A DNA stretch of 64,000 nt from Hymenobacter cellulosivorans (GTDB lineage Bacteria > Bacteroidota > Bacteroidia > Cytophagales > Hymenobacteraceae). The translations under genes and the position numbers were made by a program. Shown here piece by piece: positions 7,699 through 17,400 of the stretch (the stretch's first letter is position 1; every line of letters begins with the position of its first letter). The notes below the pieces were generated by a model that worked only from the letters and a program-made list of their open reading frames with translations, ran no database searches and was not told the DNA's origin. The DNA is taken from the NCBI RefSeq assembly GCF_022919135.1, contig NZ_CP095049.1, forward strand, positions 4,282,501 through 4,346,500, read 5' to 3'.

Positions 7699-9399
7699 CT
7701 AGTACAGCGTGAAATACTCGGCCAGGGGCCCCAGGGCCAGGGCTGGGAAGAAGGCCAGGGCGGCAATAATCCAAATCACGAAGAAGACCATGATACCGAA
7801 GGTGGCCGTGTCGACGCGCAGGGTACCGGCCGATTCGGGAATGAACTTTTTGCGGGCCAGCAACCCGGCAATGGCCACCGGGCCGATAATGGGCAGGTAG
7901 CGGGCCAGCAGCATTACCAGGCCCGTGCTGATGTTCCACCACGGCGTATTGTCGCCCAGGCCCTCGAAGCCCGAACCGTTGTTGGCGGCCGAGGAAGTGA
8001 ATTCGTAGAGCATTTCCGAGAAGCCGTGGTAGCCGGGGTTGGCCAGCCAGCCGGCGTATTCGGTGGGGTTATTGGCGTAGAGGTGGGCCGACATAGCCGT
8101 GCCGGCCAGAATCAGCAACGGGTGCAGCAGGGCCACCAGCACGGCAATCTTCATTTCCCGGGCCTCGATTTTCTTGCCCAGCAGCTCCGGGGTGCGGCCC
8201 ACCATCAGGCCCGAGATGAACACGGCAATGATGACGAAGACGAAGAAGTTGAGGAAGCCCACGCCCACGCCGCCGTAGAAGGCATTGGTCATCATGCCCA
8301 GCAGCTCGGCCATGCCCGAAATCGGCATGTGCGAATCGTGCATGGAATTGACCGAGCCGCAGCTGATAACGGTGTTGGTAATGCCCCAGTAGGCCGAGGC
8401 CGCCGCCCCGAAGCGCACTTCCTTGCCTTCCATCGCGCCCAGATGCTGGTCGGCGCCCAGCTCCGTAATGGCGGGGTTGCCGTGCATCTCGTAATACACC
8501 GTCGGGGCCAGCAGCATGAGGAAGCCCGCCGTCATCACCCCAAACACCATGTAGGACAGCTTGGGCCGCCGCAGGTAGTGGCCCAGGGCAAAGACCAGGG
8601 CCAGCGGAATCAGCACCAGGGCAATGTTCTCGACGGCGTTGCTGAGGAAGGTCGGGTTTTCGAGCGGGTGGGCCGAGTTGGCCCCGAAGAAGCCGCCCCC
8701 GTTGGTGCCCAGCTCCTTGATGGCAATCATGGCCGCGGCCGGGCCCCGGCTCACGCTTACCGAGTCGCCCTGCACGGTCACGATACTGGCCTTGCCGGCC
8801 CAGCTCATGGGCGTGCCCTGAAACACGAGCAGCAGGGCCACGACCAGCCCGATGGGCAGCAGCACCCGGGTAATGCTTTTGACGAAGTACTGGTAAAAGT
8901 TGCCCAGCTTCTCGGTCGTGCCTTCTTTGAGGGCATTGAATACAACCACGCAGGCAGCCATACCAGTAGCGGCCGTCACGAATTGCAGGAAGGTAATGAC
9001 GAAGAGCTGGGAGAAATACGTGGCCCCCGACTCACCCGAGTAGTGCTGCAGGTTGCAGTTGACCAGAAAGGAAATGGCCGTGTTAAAGGCCAGATCGGGC
9101 GTCATGCTGGGGTTGTGGTCGGGGTTGAGCGGCAAACTGCCCTGGGTGCAGAGAATCAGCATGGCCCAGACAAACCAGGCCAGGTTGATGGTCAGCAAGG
9201 CCACCAAGTGCTGCTGCCAGCTCATGCCCTTGCCGGGGTCGATGCCGCCGAAGCGGTATATCAGGCGCTCCAGGGGAGCCAGAAAGTCGCTCCAGCTGGG
9301 GTCGCCGCGGTAGATGGTGGCCAGGTAGCGGCCCAGGGGCAGGGCCAGCAGCAGCGTCGCAAAGAAAATGACGAGAATGCTGAGAAGTTCGTGGTTCAT
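7699..9399 (-). CDS. kdpA: Potassium-transporting ATPase potassium-binding subunit KdpA
   Basis: A 566-aa multi-pass membrane protein forming the potassium channel-like part of KdpFABC. Family signatures are visible: an early conserved region (GGIDPGKGMSWQQH), selectivity-filter-like loops (NLQHYSGESGATY, GTNGGGFFGANSAHPLENPT, GSVNSMHDSHMPISGM, SSAANNGSGFEGL) and many hydrophobic helices. The end (FFPALALGPLAEY) is typical. Start ATG at 9399 (MNHELLSIL). The kdpF stop codon lies 3 bp upstream, so kdpF and kdpA are translated in close succession. Length fits the family well. Confidence 0.99.
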   Translation of the reverse strand: MNHELLSILVIFFATLLLALPLGRYLATIYRGDPSWSDFLAPLERLIYRFGGIDPGKGMSWQQHLVALLTINLAWFVWAMLILCTQGSLPLNPDHNPSMTPDLAFNTAISFLVNCNLQHYSGESGATYFSQLFVITFLQFVTAATGMAACVVVFNALKEGTTEKLGNFYQYFVKSITRVLLPIGLVVALLLVFQGTPMSWAGKASIVTVQGDSVSVSRGPAAAMIAIKELGTNGGGFFGANSAHPLENPTFLSNAVENIALVLIPLALVFALGHYLRRPKLSYMVFGVMTAGFLMLLAPTVYYEMHGNPAITELGADQHLGAMEGKEVRFGAAASAYWGITNTVISCGSVNSMHDSHMPISGMAELLGMMTNAFYGGVGVGFLNFFVFVIIAVFISGLMVGRTPELLGKKIEAREMKIAVLVALLHPLLILAGTAMSAHLYANNPTEYAGWLANPGYHGFSEMLYEFTSSAANNGSGFEGLGDNTPWWNISTGLVMLLARYLPIIGPVAIAGLLARKKFIPESAGTLRVDTATFGIMVFFVIWIIAALAFFPALALGPLAEYFTLY

Positions 9400-9402
9400 T
9401 GG

Positions 9403-9483
9403 TTAGAATTTTTCCGGGCGCAGCAGCACGTAGCTCAGGTAGCCAAACGTGGCCAGGGACAGCAGAAACAAGGCAAACATCAT
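9403..9483 (-). CDS. kdpF: Small Kdp subunit KdpF
   Basis: A 26-aa single-helix membrane peptide (MMFALFLLSLATFGYLSYVL then LRPEKF). It has the expected size, hydrophobic core and basic C-terminus of KdpF, which stabilises the KdpABC complex in the membrane. The frame runs from ATG 9483 (or 9480) to a TAA at 9403-9405, 3 bp before kdpA. Position directly ahead of kdpA agrees with kdpFABC order elsewhere. Confidence 0.9.
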   Translation of the reverse strand: MMFALFLLSLATFGYLSYVLLRPEKF

Positions 9484-9496
9484 CTTCGGGGCGGGC

Positions 9497-9589
9497 TTAG
9501 ATGTGGTCGAAAAAGTCCACGGACTTGTAAAAAAGCCAGAAGCCGGCCAGGCCGGCACCCGTAAGCAGGGGAATCATCAGAGCAGTCAT
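9497..9589 (-). CDS. Small predicted membrane protein ahead of kdpF
   Basis: A 30-aa ORF (MTALMIPLLTGAGLAGFWLF then YKSVDFFDHI) with one predicted membrane helix and a short soluble tail. It starts at ATG 9589 and ends at the TAA at 9497-9499, 13 bp upstream of the kdpF start. It is the first possible translation unit after the candidate sigma-54 promoter (9634-9649). It is not KdpF, which is present separately just downstream. It may be a second accessory micro-subunit of the pump or a leader peptide. Support comes from position, hydrophobic pattern and an intact frame; no homolog is recalled with certainty. Confidence 0.6.
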   Translation of the reverse strand: MTALMIPLLTGAGLAGFWLFYKSVDFFDHI

Positions 9590-9633
9590 AAAAGCGGGTA
9601 AAAGGTGAAGCACTTGCGGTGCGCCCCAGCCCT

Positions 9634-9649
9634 AGCAAGCCCGGACCCT
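9634..9649 (-). promoter_or_regulatory. Candidate sigma-54 (-24/-12) promoter of the kdp operon
   Basis: On the minus strand, bases 9649 to 9634 read AGGGTCCGGGCTTGCT. This has the GG (-24) and TTGCT (-12) blocks with exactly 10 bases between GG and GC, as sigma-54 promoters require. The expected transcript start, near 9623, is about 34 bp before the first small ORF. The neighbouring regulator has a GAFTGA sigma-54 contact motif, which raises the likelihood. The -24 block matches the consensus only at its GG core. Confidence 0.55.
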
Positions 9650-9746
9650 AAGCGCCTCTCTCCTGCTCACCTTTTATGTAAACCACTACCAGTCAGCGCC
9701 AATAATTTTCATTCACGTTCTTTCAGCCCTGCATGACCTGGAGCCG

Positions 9747-9774
9747 ACCCTAGCGAAACGCTAGGGTGTTTCGC
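9747..9774. promoter_or_regulatory. Candidate enhancer (activator-binding palindrome) upstream of kdp
   Basis: Bases 9747-9767 form a perfect inverted repeat, ACCCTAGCG - AAA - CGCTAGGGT. A second overlapping inverted repeat, GCGAAAC - 8 nt - GTTTCGC, spans 9753-9774. The site lies about 100 bp upstream of the candidate -24/-12 promoter, the usual place for an NtrC-type upstream activating sequence. It most likely binds the adjacent response regulator through its Fis-type helix-turn-helix. It could also act as a weak hairpin after the regulator gene. Confidence 0.55.
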
Positions 9775-9797
9775 AAAACACTAGACCCCGAAACGCT

Positions 9798-9826
9798 GAC
9801 GACCCCGCTGGATGGGCGGGGTCGTC
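9798..9826. terminator. Hairpin after the sigma-54 regulator gene
   Basis: Perfect 11-bp stem GACGACCCCGC / GCGGGGTCGTC with a 7-nt loop, 27 bp beyond the stop codon of the regulator at 9853. No clear U-tract follows, so termination may be partial or factor-assisted. Confidence 0.6.
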
Positions 9827-9852
9827 GGGTAACAGCTAGGTGTAGGCGTCAG

Positions 9853-11217
9853 CTAGAGGCCGTAATCCTGGATTTTGCGGTAGAGCGTGGTCAGGGCAAT
9901 GCCGAGCACCCGGGCGGTTTCGGTTTTGTTGCCGTGCTCTTCCAGCAGCACGCGCTGAATGTGCTGCTTTTCGGCGCTGCGCAGGTTGCGCTCATCGAGC
10001 GGAGGCGCATCGGGACTAGCACTGTTCAAAGCCGCCAGCTGCAGCTCCACGGGCAGGTCGTCGACGGTCAGGGGCTGGTCGGGTGGAGTCAGGATGGAGG
10101 CCCGCTCCAACACGTTCTTGAGCTCCCGCACGTTGCCGGGCCAGCCGTAATTTTCCAGGGCCTGCAGGGCTTCGGGCATGAGCTCCAGAGGCCGGCGGCG
10201 CAGCTTGGCGGCAAAGTGCTGCAGGAAAAACCGGGTCAGCAGGGGCACGTCACTGCGGCGGGCACTGAGTGGGGGCACGGCTACTACGACCACCGAGAGG
10301 CGGTAGTACAAGTCGGCCCGGAAATGGCCCTGCTCGGCTTCCTGGCGCAGGTTGCGGTTGGTAGCGGCCACTACGCGCACGTTGACGCGGGTGGGCCGGG
10401 TATCCCCGATTTTGGTGAATTCCTGGGTTTCGAGCACCCGCAGCAGCTTGGCTTGCAGCATCACGTCGAGTTCCCCGATTTCGTCCAGGAACAGCGTGCC
10501 GCCCGAGGCTTCTTCCAGCAAGCCTTTCTTGTCGGTTTGGGCCCCGGTAAAGGCGCCTTTCCGGTAGCCAAATAGCTCACTTTCCAGCAAATCCTTGGGA
10601 AAGGCCGAGCAGTTCAGGGCCACAAACGGCTTACTCCGGCGGGGGCTGCCGTAGTGAATGGCCTGGGCAAACAGCTCCTTACCCGCGCCCGTGGGGCCTT
10701 CCAGCAGCACCGTCGCGTCGGTCTGGGCTACTTGGCGGGCCGTGCGCTTGGCCTGCTCCAGGGCCGGGGCCTGGCCAATCATGCTCTCGAAGCTGTACTG
10801 GGCTCCGACTCTCTTTTCCAGCTCGGCCACCCGCCGCTGTAACCGGGCTTTGGTCACAGCCCGGTCGACGACCACCACGAGCTGGTCATCGGAGTCGCCC
10901 TTGGTCAGGTAGTCGAAGGCGCCCTGCTTCATGGCCTGCACCCCATCGGCAATGGTGCCGAAGGCGGTGAGCAGGATGACTTCAGCCAGCGGGGCCTTGG
11001 CCTGGTAGCGGGGCAGCAAATCGAGGCCGAAGCCGTCGGGCAACTTCACGTCGGATAAGATGACCAGGATGTCGTCGGCGTGCTGCTGCAGGGTTTCCAG
11101 GCCGCGCCGGGCATCCTGGGCTTGCAGCACGGTGTAGCCTTCCAGCTCCAGCATGCGGGCAATGGCCTGGCGTAGGGGGCCTTCGTCGTCGATGAGCAGC
11201 AGGGTGCCGTCGGGCAT
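9853..11217 (-). CDS. Sigma-54-dependent (NtrC-family) response regulator
   Basis: A 454-aa activator. The receiver domain (residues 1-115) has the acidic pair (IDDE), phospho-acceptor Asp56 (VILSDVKLPDG) and conserved Lys (YLTKGDSD). The AAA+ domain has Walker A (EGPTGAGKE), the sigma-54 contact motif GAFTGA (GYRKGAFTGAQ), Walker B (GTLFLDEIGEL) and arginine-finger regions. A C-terminal Fis-type helix-turn-helix ends NKTETARVLGIALTTLYRKI. ATG 11217 (MPDGTLLLIDDE) is chosen over longer in-frame starts because the receiver fold begins there. It sits directly upstream of the kdp genes on the same strand, after which a -24/-12-like site and a palindrome occur. Inference: it replaces the OmpR-type KdpE as kdp activator, receiving phosphate from the kinase at 1-1591. 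Confidence 0.93.
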   Translation of the reverse strand: MPDGTLLLIDDEGPLRQAIARMLELEGYTVLQAQDARRGLETLQQHADDILVILSDVKLPDGFGLDLLPRYQAKAPLAEVILLTAFGTIADGVQAMKQGAFDYLTKGDSDDQLVVVVDRAVTKARLQRRVAELEKRVGAQYSFESMIGQAPALEQAKRTARQVAQTDATVLLEGPTGAGKELFAQAIHYGSPRRSKPFVALNCSAFPKDLLESELFGYRKGAFTGAQTDKKGLLEEASGGTLFLDEIGELDVMLQAKLLRVLETQEFTKIGDTRPTRVNVRVVAATNRNLRQEAEQGHFRADLYYRLSVVVVAVPPLSARRSDVPLLTRFFLQHFAAKLRRRPLELMPEALQALENYGWPGNVRELKNVLERASILTPPDQPLTVDDLPVELQLAALNSASPDAPPLDERNLRSAEKQHIQRVLLEEHGNKTETARVLGIALTTLYRKIQDYGL

Positions 11218-11437
11218 GAGCAAGTTGGCTAAACAGGAACTAGCAGGTGAAACCAGGGCGGTGAAAAAAGAGCTTTTACTCGGCCCAACCTGGCGCGAAG
11301 GTAAGCAGCCGGGACTTGGCCGGCGCTGTGCGGGCCCCATTGCGTCCAAGCCGCCCGGAATTTTCCAGTGCGCCGTGTGGAATCCGGTGGCCCTGCTGCA
11401 TCCAGCTAGTATACCGTGCTTCTTATTCCATCCGCCT

Positions 11438-14400
11438 ATGCCTCGTTTGCTACTTTTCGCGCTTTATTTCCTGCTGCCTATTGCCGCCCAGGCCCAACAG
11501 CGCCTGGCCACCGCCCGGCAGCGCAGTTACCTGACTAAGGTATTCCGGCTGACCGACGAGCAAACCCGCCACCTCTACACCCACAGCCTAGCGGCAGCCC
11601 GGCCCGACTTTTTCACCCAGCCCGTCGACTCCTTTCCCTCGGACTCGGCCCGGCAGGCGCGCCCTTTGGCCCCGGGCTACTACCTGGTGGCCCACACCGA
11701 AGGCGCGCAGCTGGTCTACTGGCTGCGCGCCGAAACCGACCGGGAAGTGGTAGTAGTCGACAACCAAATTGACCTGACCCTGGTGGTGCGCGACTCCCTG
11801 GGCCGCCTGCTCGACGATGCCCGCGTGGAGCTGGCCTGCCGCCCGGTGCCCTACGACCCCGCCACCCGCGCCTACCGCCTGGCCAATACCCGCCGCAGCG
11901 GCCTGCTGGCCGTCACCCAGGCCGGGCGCACCACCTTTCACGTGGTGGAAAATCAGGCCAGCACGAGCAGCTACTGGCAGCAACAACAGCCCCTGGCCCG
12001 CCGAATCTGGTGGCGGAGTCAGCGCATCGTGTTCGGCTTTCCGCTGGGCTACCTCACCAAGCCCGTCTGGAGCCTGGGGCGGGATTTGAAACATGCTTCC
12101 CATGCGTATTTCGGGCCGGTGGGTTTGCTGCGCTCGGCCTTTAGCGAAGACGTGCGCGACGAGCGGCAGCGCCGGCGCGACGAGCAGGAGGAGCAGCGCT
12201 GGACCAGCTACGTGGCCCTGAGCAAGCCCAAATATCGCCCCACCGGCGACACGCTGCGCCTGAAGGTGCGCCTGTTGCGCCGCCCCCACGGTCGGCCCGG
12301 CCGGGAGGCGCTTACGCTGTGGCTGGGCGGCGGCTACGGGCAACCAGAGAAAAAAATAGCCCTGCTGCGGCCCGGGCGGCCCGGCTCTTACGAATACACG
12401 CTGCCCCTGACCGATACGCTGGGGTTGCGGGCCGACACACGGGTGGGCTTCCGGCTGGAAAACCGCCGGGAACAAACCCTGGCCAGCGGCAACTTTCAGT
12501 TGGAAGACTATGAGCTCAAAAGCACCCGCTACACCCTGCGCCTGGCCGAGAAAGAGCACCGCCGGGGCCAGCCGCAGGCCGTGTTTCTGCGCGGCACCGA
12601 CTCCAACGAGCTCAACCTGCTCGACGCCCGGGTGCGTCTGAGCGTGACGCCCAGCTCGCCGCTCGGCCCCTTCCCCCAGCGCCAGGCCTTTCTGCCCGAC
12701 ACGCTCTGGACCCGCAGCCAGGCCCTGGACGCCACCGGCGAAACCCGTTTGAACCTGCCGGCCACCATTTTTCCCGCCGCCGAATTCTCCTACGCCGTGC
12801 GGGCCGTGTTCCTGAACGCCGACAACGAGCGGCGCGTCGAAACCACGACCGTGCCCTACGGCCTCGACCCGGGCAAGCTGCACGTAGAGCTGGTCGGCGA
12901 CTCGGTGCGGATGACCTACCTCGTCCAGGGAAAATCGGTTCCCCACCCGGCCCACTTGGAGATTAGCAATGGCCGGGAGCTGGGGTCCGGCAGCTTGTTT
13001 GCCGGTTCCGTGCAACTGCCGCTGCTGCTGCCCGTCGACCCGCGGGCCGATACCTACGAGCTAACCGATGCCGAAAACCGCTCGACTGAGCTTACCCTGG
13101 ACGAAATCAACGCCGGCCTGGCGGTGCGCTCCGACCGGACCCACGACTCCATTTTTATCAGCGTGGAGAATCCGCGCCGGCTGCCGTTCTGGTATTTTGT
13201 ATACCGCGGCAATACGCTGGCCCGGCGCGGCTACGGCACGGATTTGCAGCTAAACACCACCGCCCCCGGCCCGGAGGCCTGGTCGGTGTCAGTGCATTAC
13301 CTCTGGGGCGAAAAGCTGCGCACGGCCGAGTATAGCATCCCCCTGCCCCAGCGTCAGCTGGTAGTACGCGCCGAGCAGCCCGAAGTAGCGTACCCCGGCC
13401 AGAAAATCCGGTTGCAGTACACCGTCACCGATGGCGGCGGGCGGCCCCTTTCCGGCGTTGATTTGACTTCCTACGCCTATACCAGCAAGTTTGGGCAGGC
13501 CAAGATTGAGCAGGAAATACCCAGCTTCGAGCCGCGGGTAGTGGGTCGCCGGTCCAAGCGCCGGTTTGCCCTGAAAGACGGGTTCGAAAACTCGTCGTCG
13601 GCCGCCGGGCGGCAGCTGTTGCCCTGGGCCCAGTGGCGGCACCAGCTGGGCCTCGACTCGCTGCGGTTCTACCAGTTTCTCTACCCCGAGTCGGGCGCGT
13701 TTTACCAGTATGAGCCCGCGCCCGGCGGCCTGACCCAGCTGGCCCCTTTCGTCGTGGACTCGGGCCGGGTGCAGCCCCCGGTGGCCGTGTACCTGGATGG
13801 CGTGCCGGTGTACGTGCACGAGGTCAACCAGCACGAGCCCTACGCCCTGGTAGCCGAGCCGGGGTTCCACACGCTCAGCATCCGGACCGCCACCCGCCTT
13901 GTGACTATGCACGATGTGTATGTGCGCCATTTGCACAAGCTCACGCTCAGCATCGACCTCAACCAGCCCTGCGCCGAGCTGACCGTGGAAAAGCGCCGGC
14001 CGCTGCTGACACCGGAGGAAAAGCTGGCCCTGACCCGCTCCCTGCTGGTGATGGATGCTGCCTACAGCTACGGCAGCCTGCGCCAGGGCAACGTGCTGCG
14101 GCCCGTCAGCCGCAACTCCTACCATTCCGTGGACTCCTACAGCCTGAGCGGCCCGTTTCGGCCCGACTCGGTGCTACTGCGGCGCTCCGACGGGCTGCGG
14201 CGCAGCTTCCTGTTTGAGCCGCTCTACCACTATTACTTCGCGCCCGGTCTGGTAAAAATGACTAGCCTGGACCCCAATACGCACTCCCGACTGTTTAATT
14301 CCCTGCACAGCGCCGGCTTTCCCGGGGTCCTGCCCCTGGCCGATTTTGCCCTGACCGAAGCCGCCTTCAAGGCCCGCTACCTGCCCGCCAACACGACCTG

Positions 14401-17400
14401 GACACCCGCCCCGCGCCTGCCGCGCTACAATTTCCAAACCCCGCTGACAACGCCCGCCGCGCAGGGCCGCCTGGAAGTTCGCCTGCCCCCGCGCCCCGCC
14501 GACGCCGGACCCAGTTACCGGTTTCCCAACGTGGCCTATTTGCTGCTCACCCGGCCCGGCAATGCCACATTCTACCGCTTGCAGCCCAACCTGAGCCTGG
14601 TACACGCCCTGGCCGCGGGCCGCTACCGGGTGGCCGTGCTGCTCGAAGACAGCACCAGTCTGCTCCCCGCCGAGGACGTAACCATCAGGCCCGATGGCGT
14701 GACCTACTTCCAGCTGCGCCTCACCGACCGCCAGCCCGGCGCGGCCCTGCGGCGGCGTATCAGCCGCCTGCTGCCCGGTTTTGAGGTCAAAGACTGGAGC
14801 TTGGTAACATCCGAGGAGGAGCTCAAAAAGGCGAAGCGCACCATTGCCGTAACCCAGTACAGCCAGCCGCAGCCGGGCTGGCGCACGGTGCACGGGCAGG
14901 TCACGGACCGCAGCTCGGGGGAAGGGCTGCCCGGGGTAACGGTGCTGGTGAAGGGTACTACCCTTGGCGTCTCGACCGATGCCGACGGCACGTACGCCCT
15001 GCAAGTTCCGAATGAAAGCAGCATCCTGACCTTTAGCTCCGTTGGTTATATCACGGCTGAAAGACCTGCTACCTACAACGAAGTGAATGTGGGCCTGACG
15101 GGGGATACCAAGCAACTTTCGGAAGTGGTAGTGGTAGGCTACGGCACCGAAACGCAGCGTCGGAGCGTGAGCTACTCGGTAGCCACGATGTCGAATCAGT
15201 TGGCGGGCAAGGCGGCCGGGGTACATCCTGGACGAGCCGCGCCGGGCGACTCCCCGACCGTCACTATCCGGGGCATAGTGGCGCAACCGGCCGGAGCTCA
15301 GCCCCTGATTATTCTCGACGGTCTGCCTTTCAACGGCCGGCTGGAAGACGTGAGTCCTGATAATATTGCGGCTGTTAAGCTCTTGAAAGGCCCGGCGGCT
15401 ACAGCCACTTACGGGGCCCAGGCCGCTAATGGCGTCCTCTTCATTACCACCAAAGCCAGCAGCGCCGGCAACGACCCCGCCGGCCGGGACACGCGCCTGG
15501 CCCTGCGCCGCAACTTCCGCGACTACGCCTGGTGGCGGCCTACGCTCGTCACCGACGCCCAGGGCCGGGCCAGCACCGAGGTACAGTTGCCCGACGACAT
15601 AACCGGCTGGGACACCTTCGTGCTGGGCTCCGACAACCACGGCCGCGTGGGCTCGGCTACTCAGCTGCTGCGCTCCTTCAAGGCTCTGCTGGCCGGGCTG
15701 GCCGTGCCGCGCTTCCTCATCGAGGGCGACCAGACCCAGGTGCTGGGCAAAACCCTGAACTACGCGCCCGATTCCACCCAGGTCAGCACCGGCTTCTCGG
15801 TAGCCGGCGTGGCCCGCCCCCGTCGCAGCCACGTGGTAAGCAGCGCCATTCTGGATACGCTCAGCCTGACCGCGCCCACCGGCCAGGATTCCCTCCTGGT
15901 GAGCTACGACCTGCGCCAGGCCGGCGGCTACGCCGACGGGGAGCAACGCCCGATTCCGGTGCTGCGGGCCGGAACCCGGGAAAATATCGGCGCCTTCGCT
16001 ATTCTCGCGGCCAACGACACGACCCTGACCCTGCCCTTCGACCCGAAGCTGGGCCCCGTGACGGTGCGCCTGGAAAGTGACGCGCTGCCGGTGCTCTTGT
16101 CCGAAATTCAGCACCTGCAGGCCTACGCCTATTTGTGCAACGAGCAGGCCGCCTCCAAGCTCAAGGCCCTGCTGCTGGAAAAGCAAATCCGGACGGTCCG
16201 CCAGGAGCCGTTTAAGGGCGAACGGAGCATCAACTTCCTGATTCGCAAGCTGCTCGACGGCCGCCACCAGCCCGAGAACCTGCTCTGGGGCACCTGGGCT
16301 AAGTCGGAGGTGAGTCCGTGGGCTACTACGCACGTGCTGGAAGCCTTGCTGGCCGCCGAACAGGCCGGCTACAAGGTGCGCCTGGAGCGCGACAAGCTCC
16401 AGCAGTACCTCTTACAGGAGCTGGACAACCACCTGACCGCCAAGCCCACGCCCGAGCTGCTGCGCCGCACGTGGTACTACCAGTCGGACGACGACCTGAT
16501 CCGGCTGCTGCGGGTGCTGCACCAGCTGGGCACGACAACCGACTACCGCACCTACGTAACCCGCCTGGAACGCTCCTACAAAGGCCGTCAGCCCCTGGAC
16601 CGCTACCTGGCTTTAACCCAATTGCGCCAGCAGCTGCAGCTGCCCTACCAGCTCGACTCGCTGCGGCGCTACCGCCTGCGCACCCAGCTCGGTGGGGTCT
16701 TTTATGCCGATACCCTGCACCAGAGCTCCTACTACCGCTACTTGCTGCGCACCAGCGTGGGCTCGACCTTGCTGGCCTACCGCCTGCTACGCGCCCAGGG
16801 CGGCCACGAGCCCGAGCTGACCCGCATCCGCCTCTACCTGCTCAACCTGCGCCGCACCGACCACTGGACCAGCACCTACGAGGCGGCCCAGATTCTGGAA
16901 ACCATCGGGCCCGACCTGCTGGCCGCCGGCCAACCGGCTACTTTAGCGAAGGTGGAGCTCACCGGGGCCACCACTCAGCAACTCAGCACCTTCCCCCAGC
17001 AATTGACCCTGCCCGCCACTGCCGACCCACTCACGCTGCGCAAAACCGGCCTGCTGCCGGTGTACGCCACAGCCTACCAGACGCGCTGGAACCCGGCACC
17101 CGAGGCTACGGCCGCGCCCTTCACGGTGAAAACCGAGCTGGCGGGCCAGAGCGGGCAGCGCGTAAACCTGCGGGCCGGGCAGCCCGCCGAGCTGGTCGTG
17201 ACGGTAAACGTGCAAGCCGAGGCCCGCTACGTGCTGCTGGAAGTACCCATTCCGGCCGGCTGCTCCTACGGCGACAACAAAGCCGGCAACTACTTCGAGG
17301 TGCACCGCGAGTATTTGCGCCACCAAACCGGCATTTTCATCGACCGGCTGCCCGTGGGAAAGCACACCTTCCGCATTGCCCTGCAGCCGCGCTACCGGGG

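Noticed and set aside
9725..9745. A second -24/-12-like match on the minus strand nearer the palindrome
   Set aside because: The GG and GC blocks are 11 bp apart, one base too many for sigma-54; the site at 9634-9649 has the correct spacing.
14174..16333. A 719-codon minus-strand frame inside the macroglobulin gene
   Set aside because: Gly/Gln/Val-rich antisense shadow without motifs. The sense frame has a clear family match over its full length.
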